From contig NZ_JPUX01000001.1 of NCBI RefSeq assembly GCF_000738675.1, forward strand, positions 1,426,001 through 1,490,000: a stretch of DNA of 64,000 bases, in the 5' to 3' direction. This DNA comes from Serratia nematodiphila DZ0503SBS1 (GTDB lineage: Bacteria > Pseudomonadota > Gammaproteobacteria > Enterobacterales > Enterobacteriaceae). The position numbers and the translations under genes are program-made. The notes below the pieces were generated by a model. It saw only the letters and a list, made by a program, of their open reading frames with translations. It was not told where the DNA came from and made no database searches. Positions 58,452 through 64,000 of this stretch are shown here, one piece after another; position 1 is the first letter of the stretch, and each line of letters starts with the position of its first letter.

Positions 58452-58919
58452 TTATTCGATGACGACCAGCGGCTCGTCATATTCGACCGGCTGGCCGTTT
58501 TCCACCAGGATGGCTTTCACGACGCCGGACTTGTCCGCTTCGATCTGGTTCATCATTTTCATGGCTTCAACGATGCACAGGGTATCGCCGGCGTTCACTT
58601 TCTGACCCACTTCCACGAAGGCTTTCGCGTCCGGGCTTGGGGTGCGGTAGAAGGTGCCTACCATTGGGGAACGAACGACGTGGCCACTCACGGCCGCCGG
58701 TGCTGCAGGGGTTTCTGCCGCAGGCGCGGTGGCAACGGCGGTAGCCAGGGCTGGCTGCTGCTGTGCCGGCATCGCGTAAGCCTGCTGCATGACGGGATAA
58801 GCCTGCGCCGGTGCGGCACGGCTGATGCGAACCGATTCTTCGCCTTCAGAGATTTCCAGTTCAGAAATGCCTGATTCTTCAACCAGTTCGATCAGTTTCT
58901 TGATTTTACGAATATCCAT
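58452..58919 (-). CDS. accB: biotin carboxyl carrier protein of acetyl-CoA carboxylase
   Basis: 155 residues. N-terminal [18 protein letters not shown], an Ala/Pro/Gln-rich flexible linker (residues 40-80), then the biotinyl domain with the thumb [18 protein letters not shown] and the biotin-accepting lysine in [16 protein letters not shown]. It carries biotin between AccC and the transferase AccAD. AccB represses its own operon in E. coli. Follows aroQ by 32 bp. Confidence 0.98.
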   Translation of the reverse strand: MDIRKIKKLIELVEESGISELEISEGEESVRISRAAPAQAYPVMQQAYAMPAQQQPALATAVATAPAAETPAAPAAVSGHVVRSPMVGTFYRTPSPDAKAFVEVGQKVNAGDTLCIVEAMKMMNQIEADKSGVVKAILVENGQPVEYDEPLVVIE

Positions 58920-58951
58920 GAGTGTGATTCCGTACTCTTTTTGTGGAGCAA

Positions 58952-59404
58952 TTAGTGGGTTTTCGACAGACGGTTAACCGCTGCCTGTAAAGCGAAAGCG
59001 TAGCCATCCGCGCCGAGGCCGCAAATCACGCCTACCGCTACGTCTGAGAGATAAGAGTGATGGCGGAAAGGTTCGCGGGCGTGCACGTTGGACAGGTGGA
59101 TCTCGATGAACGGGATCTGCACCGCCAGCAACGCATCGCGCAACGCCACGCTGGTGTGCGTGAACGCCGCCGGGTTTATCAGAATGAAATCGGTGTTGCC
59201 GCGCGCCTGATGGATGCGATCGATCAGCTGATGCTCGGCGTTGGACTGCAGATGGCTCAGGGTAATATCCAATGCGGATGCCTGGTTTTCCAATCCGTTA
59301 ACAATCTCTGTCAGCGTCGTGCTGCCGTACTTCTCCGGCTCACGCGTCCCCAGCAGATTGAGATTGGGGCCGTTCAGAAGCAAAATGTGAAACTTATCCG
59401 CCAT
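58952..59404 (-). CDS. aroQ: 3-dehydroquinate dehydratase, type II
   Basis: Shikimate-pathway enzyme that turns 3-dehydroquinate into 3-dehydroshikimate; dodecamer of 150-residue subunits. The start [21 protein letters not shown] has the catalytic Tyr and the flexible-loop Arg, [17 protein letters not shown] the active-site His/Asn region, and [17 protein letters not shown] the second His. Upstream of accBC in the same direction, as in several gamma-proteobacteria and in E. coli relatives that keep type II. Confidence 0.95.
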   Translation of the reverse strand: MADKFHILLLNGPNLNLLGTREPEKYGSTTLTEIVNGLENQASALDITLSHLQSNAEHQLIDRIHQARGNTDFILINPAAFTHTSVALRDALLAVQIPFIEIHLSNVHAREPFRHHSYLSDVAVGVICGLGADGYAFALQAAVNRLSKTH

Positions 59405-59691
59405 TGTGCTGGTATCTCCGGCAATAAAACCATCATCGTAGAAAATAACCCGATGTTACCGATTTGTCACCTGTTAAGGGGCAAATTCACCCTGAGAACA
59501 GAAACAAGGTCGGGCATTATAACGATATCGTAGCAATTCGCAGCTAAATACTGGTCTTATCAGCGAAGATATTCAACCCCAAATCGACCAACTCGGGGTT
59601 CCGTGACAGGAATATGAGCGCTGGAACACAGAAAAAGTTCCCGCCGGCGGCGTGCGTTTTTCAACGACAATAACGCGCGCCGCCGCGCGAT
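59405..59691. promoter_or_regulatory. upstream region of aroQ-accBC and downstream of msrPQ
   Basis: 287 bp without a gene. The segment from about 59420 to 59540 should carry the promoter of aroQ-accBC; ATTATAACGATATCG near 59515 contains a -10-like element on the minus strand. Nothing else recognised. Confidence 0.35.
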
Positions 59692-60291
59692 TCAGCGCCA
59701 CCAGGCGCGGAATTTCTTGTAGCGCAGGCCCAACAGCGCCACCGCCAGCAGCGCGTAAATGAACGGCTGGGGGGAAAAGGTTTTGACCGACCACAGGTAG
59801 TGGATGGGGGCGAGGATCGCCGCCAGATAGACGAAGTTGTGCAACGTTTGCCATTTGGCGCCCAGTTTGCGCATTGCCCACAGCGTCGAGGTGGCCGCCA
59901 GCGCCAGCAGGATCAGCCAGGTGAGGATGCCGAGCGTCAGATAAGGGCGGTTCACCAGCTCGCTGCTCAGCAGGCCGAGATTGCTCAGCCCCAGCTCCAG
60001 CGTGGAGTAGCTTATCAGGTGCAGCGTGCCCCAGGCAAAACACCACAGCCCCACCAGACGGCGGCAGCGGATCAGCAGCGGCTGGCGGGCGTAGCGCGCC
60101 AGCGGGGCGATCATCAGCGTGGCCAGCAGCAGTTTCAGCGTCATCCTGCCGGTAAAATGCTGGATGTCCTTGGACGGATCGGCGCTGAACCAGCCTTGAT
60201 CCACCGCCAGTACCAGCCAGAGAAAGGGCAAAAACGCCGCCAGATGCAGGGCGGCTTTCAGCCATTTGATGTGAACAGGCGTCAGGCGCAC
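59692..60291 (-). CDS. msrQ: heme-binding membrane subunit of methionine sulfoxide reductase
   Basis: A 199-residue integral membrane heme b protein (YedZ type) with six helices and conserved heme histidines, including [16 protein letters not shown] and [10 protein letters not shown]. It passes electrons from the quinone or flavin pool to periplasmic MsrP. The GTG start at 60291 follows the msrP stop without a gap, so translation is coupled. Confidence 0.93.
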   Translation of the reverse strand: MRLTPVHIKWLKAALHLAAFLPFLWLVLAVDQGWFSADPSKDIQHFTGRMTLKLLLATLMIAPLARYARQPLLIRCRRLVGLWCFAWGTLHLISYSTLELGLSNLGLLSSELVNRPYLTLGILTWLILLALAATSTLWAMRKLGAKWQTLHNFVYLAAILAPIHYLWSVKTFSPQPFIYALLAVALLGLRYKKFRAWWR

Positions 60292-61293
60292 TTAGAAATT
60301 CTCCCGCAGATCCATGCCGCGATACAGCGACGCCACCTGATCGGCATAGCCGTTGAACAGCAGCGTCGGTTGGCGTTTGACGTCGAGAATGCCGCCGGAG
60401 CCGATGAAGCGCTCGGTGGCCTGCGACCAGCGCGGATGATCGACGTGCGGATTCACGTTGGCGTAAAAACCGTACTCGTTCGGCGCGGATTGGTTCCAGG
60501 TGGTCGGCGGCTGATCGCGCACCAAGCGGATATGCACGATCGATTTGATGCCTTTGAAGCCGTATTTCCACGGCGTGATCAGTCGCAGCGGCGCGCCGTT
60601 TTGCGGCGGCAGGGTTTTGCCGTACACGCCGACGGTCAACAGCGCCAGCGGATGCATCGCCTCGTCCAGCCGCAGCCCTTCGACGTAGGGATATTTCAGG
60701 CCGCCGCCGATAAAGCGATCTTTCTGGCCGGGCATCTGCTCCGGATCGTACAGCGTCTGGAAGGCTACGTAACGCGCGTTGCTGTTCGGTTCGGCCAGCT
60801 TGAGAATCTTGCCCAGCTCGAAACCGATCCACGGCACCACCATCGACCAGGCCTCGACGCAGCGCATGCGGTAAATGCGCTGCTCCAGCGGGAAACGCTT
60901 CATCAGATCGTCGATATCCAGCGTTATCGGTTTCGCCACTTCGCCGTCGATGCGCACTTTCCAGCCTTCGGTTTTCAGCCCGCCGGCGTTGGCGGCCGGA
61001 TCGGCTTTGTCGAGGCCGAACTCATAGAAGTTGTTGTAGCCGGTCACCTTGTCTTCCGGCGTCATCGCCAGCTGCGCCTGCCAGGCGGCCGGTTTGCTGA
61101 ATGCCAGCGCTTTGCCCGGCGGCGCCTTGGGGCGATCGTTGCCCTTGAACCACGACAGCAGGTCCGCCCGCGCGCCGGTAGGCAGCGCCAGCGTAGCGGC
61201 GCTGATGCCGAGCGCCTGCAGCACCTTGCGCCGCTGGTGGAACACGCTCTCCGGCGTGACGTCGGCCTCGGTTAATTTCGGGTGTTTGTTCAT
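60292..61293 (-). CDS. msrP: periplasmic protein-methionine-sulfoxide reductase catalytic subunit
   Basis: 333 residues; molybdopterin enzyme (YedY type) that reduces methionine sulfoxide in periplasmic proteins. The twin-arginine export signal is [18 protein letters not shown], and the molybdenum-ligand cysteine is in [13 protein letters not shown]. Further conserved blocks are [16 protein letters not shown] and [12 protein letters not shown]. First gene of msrPQ, the pair is elsewhere in E. coli (yedYZ). The start has only a weak ribosome site. Confidence 0.94.
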   Translation of the reverse strand: MNKHPKLTEADVTPESVFHQRRKVLQALGISAATLALPTGARADLLSWFKGNDRPKAPPGKALAFSKPAAWQAQLAMTPEDKVTGYNNFYEFGLDKADPAANAGGLKTEGWKVRIDGEVAKPITLDIDDLMKRFPLEQRIYRMRCVEAWSMVVPWIGFELGKILKLAEPNSNARYVAFQTLYDPEQMPGQKDRFIGGGLKYPYVEGLRLDEAMHPLALLTVGVYGKTLPPQNGAPLRLITPWKYGFKGIKSIVHIRLVRDQPPTTWNQSAPNEYGFYANVNPHVDHPRWSQATERFIGSGGILDVKRQPTLLFNGYADQVASLYRGMDLRENF

Positions 61294-61449
61294 GCTTATG
61301 TTCTCCGCGACTGATTCCCGCCGCCTGTAAGCGGCAAACGGGTCTCCATGAAATAAGCATGGCGCTAAAGCCGGCCGGAAGCGAGGGGGCGCGGGAAAAT
61401 ATGAAATTTCGCAGAAGCGGGAACTCCCCCCGTCGCCGAGGGGAGAAGG

Positions 61450-62427
61450 TCAGCGGATTTTCACCAGAGTGCGGCCGGTGATTTGGTTGTTAAGCAGCGC
61501 GGCGGCGGTGGCCGGCGCCTGCTCGAGGGCGATTTCGTGTGTGGCCTGCTGATAGAAGCTGTCCGGCAGAATGCCGGCCAGCCGTTCCCAGGCGGTTTGG
61601 CGGCGATGCAGCGGCGTATGCACTGAATCCACGCCCTGCAGGCGCACGTTGCGCAGAATGAACGGCATCACGGTGGTCGGCAACTGATAACCGCCCGCCA
61701 GGCCGCAGGCGGCGACGGTGCCGTTATAGTTCATCTGTGCCAGCACCCGCGCCAGCAGTTTGTCGCCGACGGTGTCCACCGCGCCGGCCCACAGCTGTTT
61801 CTCCAGCGGACGCGGCGTGTCGATATAGCCATCGCGCGACATCACCTCTTTGGCGCCGAGCGCTTTCAGGTACTCGGTATTGCTGTCGCGGCCGCTGATG
61901 GCGGTCACCCGGTAACCCAGCGCCGCCAGCAGGGCGATGGCGGTGCTGCCCACGCCGCCGCTGGCGCCGGTGACCAGGATATCGCCGTCGTCCGGGTGCA
62001 CGCCGCCTTCCTCCAGCGCCATCACGCACAGCATGGCGGTAAAGCCGGCGGTGCCGATGATCATCGCCTTGCGCTCATCCAGCCCGTTCGGCAGCGGCAC
62101 CAGCCACTCACCGGAGACGCGCGCCTGCTCGGCCAGGCCGCCCCAGTGGTGTTCGCCCACGCCCCAGCCGGTGAGCACCACGCTTTGCCCCTCTTTGAAG
62201 CGATCGTCGCGGCTGTGGCGCACGGTGCCGGCGAAATCGATGCCCGGCACCATCGGGAAGTTGCGCACGATCTTGCCTTTGCCGGTGATCGCCAGCGCAT
62301 CCTTATAATTTAGGCTGGACCAGTTGATGTCGACGGTGACATCGCCTTCCGGCAACCGATCGCTGCCGATATCTTTGATATGAGCCAGAGTTTGGTCGTC
62401 TTGTTGTTCCAATAACAGTGCACGCAT
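61450..62427 (-). CDS. acuI: NADPH-dependent acryloyl-CoA reductase / quinone oxidoreductase YhdH
   Basis: A 325-residue zinc-free medium-chain reductase, close to E. coli YhdH (AcuI), which reduces acryloyl-CoA, a toxic intermediate, to propanoyl-CoA with NADPH. The start is MRALLLEQQDDQTLAHIKDI, and NADPH binding is at VTGASGGVGSTAIALLAALGY; NGLDERKAMIIGTAGFTAMLCV is characteristic. Divergent from csrD, as in E. coli, across 203 bp. Confidence 0.92.
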   Translation of the reverse strand: MRALLLEQQDDQTLAHIKDIGSDRLPEGDVTVDINWSSLNYKDALAITGKGKIVRNFPMVPGIDFAGTVRHSRDDRFKEGQSVVLTGWGVGEHHWGGLAEQARVSGEWLVPLPNGLDERKAMIIGTAGFTAMLCVMALEEGGVHPDDGDILVTGASGGVGSTAIALLAALGYRVTAISGRDSNTEYLKALGAKEVMSRDGYIDTPRPLEKQLWAGAVDTVGDKLLARVLAQMNYNGTVAACGLAGGYQLPTTVMPFILRNVRLQGVDSVHTPLHRRQTAWERLAGILPDSFYQQATHEIALEQAPATAAALLNNQITGRTLVKIR

Positions 62428-62630
62428 GTCACTCTTCCTCTCGTTTACACTTTTCTATCAATGGCTGAATCACATTTATTTGACTATATGCATAATAAGC
62501 GGCCCAAGTCCTGATAAAGGACAAAAACGGCGCTTGCAGGTTTTATTCCTCGGCAAGGCTTGTTAGGGTTGGACGGCCCCTTTTGGCTAAAGGGGCACAC
62601 TCACTTAACCATAGCGGACAAGGCACAGGG

Positions 62631-64000
62631 ATGCGATTTACCACCAAACTCTCTGCATTGATCACTCTGTTGGTCGCGCTGGCGATGTTTTTGATGCTGA
62701 TGGGATGCTCATACAGCTTCTTTTACGTCACGCAAGATCGCGTGGAGCGCCGCTTGGATTCGATGGTCACCTCGCTCGATCAGGCCATGCTGCGTGAGCC
62801 CCCCCAGGAGCAGGAAAAATGGTTGCCGCTCGTCATGCGCACGCTCGGCATCGTGTCGATCCGCGTAGAGGCCGGCGCCAGCCAACTGCTCGACTATAAA
62901 TTGCCGACGGTCAAAAAAGAGCACTGGGATGCGCTGAACGGCTATCGTCAGGCCTCGCGCCCCCTGTTGCAGCACCCGGGCAGCACGCTATACATCACCT
63001 ACCTCGATCCCTTCGCCAGCGACGTGCGTACGCTGCAATCCACCGCCGCCGTCACGCTGTCGATCGTCATCATGGTGGTGATTTTGCTGTTCAGCCTGCG
63101 CTGGCTGCGTGAACAGGCCGACGGCGAAGATCTTCTGGAACGCCGCGCGCGGCGCATTCTGAACGGCGAGCGCGAAAACGTCATGCAGGGCGACGTGCGT
63201 GAGTGGCCGGCCAACGTCAGCGGCGCACTCGACCGCCTGCTGGCCGATCTGGCGGAAGCGCGGGAAGAGCGCAGCCGGGTCGATACGCTGATCCGCGCCT
63301 TCGCCGCGCAGGACGCCAAAACCGGGCTGAATAATCGCCTGTTCTTCGATAACCAATTGACCACTCAGCTGGAAGATGAAGGCTCGCACGGCATCGTGAT
63401 GATGGTGCGGCTGCCCGATTTCGAGACCCTGCGCGAGACGCACGGCAGCGTGGCGGTGCAAGAGCTGATGTATTCGCTGGTCAACCTGCTGTCTACCTTC
63501 GTGATGCGCTACCCGTCGGCGCTGCTGGCGCGCTACTTCCACAGCGATTTTACCGTGTTGTTGCCGCATCGAACCCTGAAGGAGGCCGACGGCATCGCTT
63601 CACAGCTGGTCAACGCCATCGATGCCTTGCCTTCCACGGCGCTGATCGATCGCGAGGCTTTCCTGCACATCGGCATCGTGGCGTACCGCAGCGGTCAAAC
63701 CACCGAGCAGGTGATCGACTATGCGGAGCAGGCGACGCGCCACGCTACGCTGCAGGGCGAAAACGGGTGGTATGTGTACGACAGCCAGGTGCCGGAAAAG
63801 GGGCGCGGCAGCGTCAAGTGGCGCACGCTGCTGGAACAGGTGCTGGCGCGCGGTGGCCCGCGGCTGTATCAGAAACCGGCGGTGACCGTGGAAGGCGAGG
63901 TGCACCATCGCGAGATCATGAGCCGGATCTATGACGGCACCCAGGAATTGCTGCCGGCGGAATATATGCCGCTGGTGCAGCAGCTGGGGTTGGCGGAGAG
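62631..64000 (+). CDS. csrD: RNase E specificity factor CsrD, 5' part
   Basis: The reading frame from ATG at 62631 is open to the window's end (about 456 codons). It codes for MRFTTKLSALITLLVALAM, two membrane segments around a periplasmic part, a HAMP-like stretch, and a degenerate GGDEF domain (AAQDAKTGLNNRLFFDNQL; HSDFTVLLPH in place of GGDEF), then the beginning of the EAL domain. CsrD targets the small RNAs CsrB and CsrC for RNase E decay and so raises free CsrA. It matches E. coli CsrD throughout; the rest lies beyond the window. Confidence 0.94.
   Translation, partial: MRFTTKLSALITLLVALAMFLMLMGCSYSFFYVTQDRVERRLDSMVTSLDQAMLREPPQEQEKWLPLVMRTLGIVSIRVEAGASQLLDYKLPTVKKEHWDALNGYRQASRPLLQHPGSTLYITYLDPFASDVRTLQSTAAVTLSIVIMVVILLFSLRWLREQADGEDLLERRARRILNGERENVMQGDVREWPANVSGALDRLLADLAEAREERSRVDTLIRAFAAQDAKTGLNNRLFFDNQLTTQLEDEGSHGIVMMVRLPDFETLRETHGSVAVQELMYSLVNLLSTFVMRYPSALLARYFHSDFTVLLPHRTLKEADGIASQLVNAIDALPSTALIDREAFLHIGIVAYRSGQTTEQVIDYAEQATRHATLQGENGWYVYDSQVPEKGRGSVKWRTLLEQVLARGGPRLYQKPAVTVEGEVHHREIMSRIYDGTQELLPAEYMPLVQQLGLAE

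Noticed and set aside
57048..58874. 608-codon open frame opposite accCB
   Set aside because: Antisense shadow; accC and accB are certain.

Overview
The window is enterobacterial chromosome, most likely Serratia marcescens or a close relative. The housekeeping proteins (PlsB, LexA, DnaB, TyrB, UvrA, Ssb, Fis, PrmA, AccB/AccC) are close to those of Escherichia coli. The backbone follows the E. coli order in two blocks: ubiC-ubiA-plsB-dgkA-lexA-dinF-yjbJ-zur-dusA-pspG-qorA-dnaB-alr-tyrB-yjbQ-yjbR-uvrA-ssb-ghxP-yjcE, and fis-dusB-prmA-panF-yhdT-accC-accB-aroQ-yhdH-csrD. The GC-rich codon usage and a unimodular C-A-T-TE synthetase that matches the serrawettin W1 (serratamolide) synthetase SwrW point to Serratia. 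Similarity statements come from recall of protein sequences; no search was run.

Layout. Positions 1-11000: a metabolite:H+ symporter behind a perfect 18-bp palindrome, ubiquinone genes ubiCA, the divergent phospholipid genes plsB/dgkA, lexA with two SOS boxes, dinF, yjbJ, zur, a sugar acetyltransferase and a small ECF sigma factor downstream of a secreted TPR protein. 11700-26400: dusA, pspG behind a sigma-54 type promoter, a possible small RNA, qorA, dnaB, alr, then a cyclohexadienyl-dehydratase-like periplasmic protein divergent from an Lrp-type regulator and tyrB (a possible periplasmic route to phenylalanine), yjbQ/yjbR, a second acetyltransferase, an alcohol dehydrogenase, and uvrA/ssb sharing an SOS box. 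26500-32000: accessory small genes (cyclase family, two YdgH/BhsA-type small proteins, SDR with LysR, lipocalin-like, GST, VOC). 32300-37700: ghxP behind PurR-like operators, yjcE, and the cidR/cidAB holin-type set.

37777-45400: the swrW synthetase with a 700-bp AT-rich upstream region, a class-I glutamine-amidotransferase-like gene, and two lipid A modification genes, lpxP and lpxO. 45600-50650: a secreted hydrophilic repeat protein, a small membrane protein, then the yhdT-panF-prmA and dusB-fis transcription units. 57090-64000: accC-accB-aroQ, msrPQ, acuI/yhdH and the first part of csrD, which runs off the window.

The most unusual part lies between yhdT and accC, which are adjacent in E. 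coli. Here they are separated by a tRNA-like sequence with an 8-nt anticodon loop and a four-gene, one-strand operon (51140-56685). The operon encodes a cupin fused to a heme-oxygenase-like di-iron oxidase, a lactate/malate-dehydrogenase-like protein, a 743-residue coiled-coil protein I do not recognise, and an MFS exporter. It looks like an acquired pathway that makes and exports a small molecule, and is the best candidate for an undescribed system here. No insertion sequence, CRISPR array, phage or rRNA was seen.
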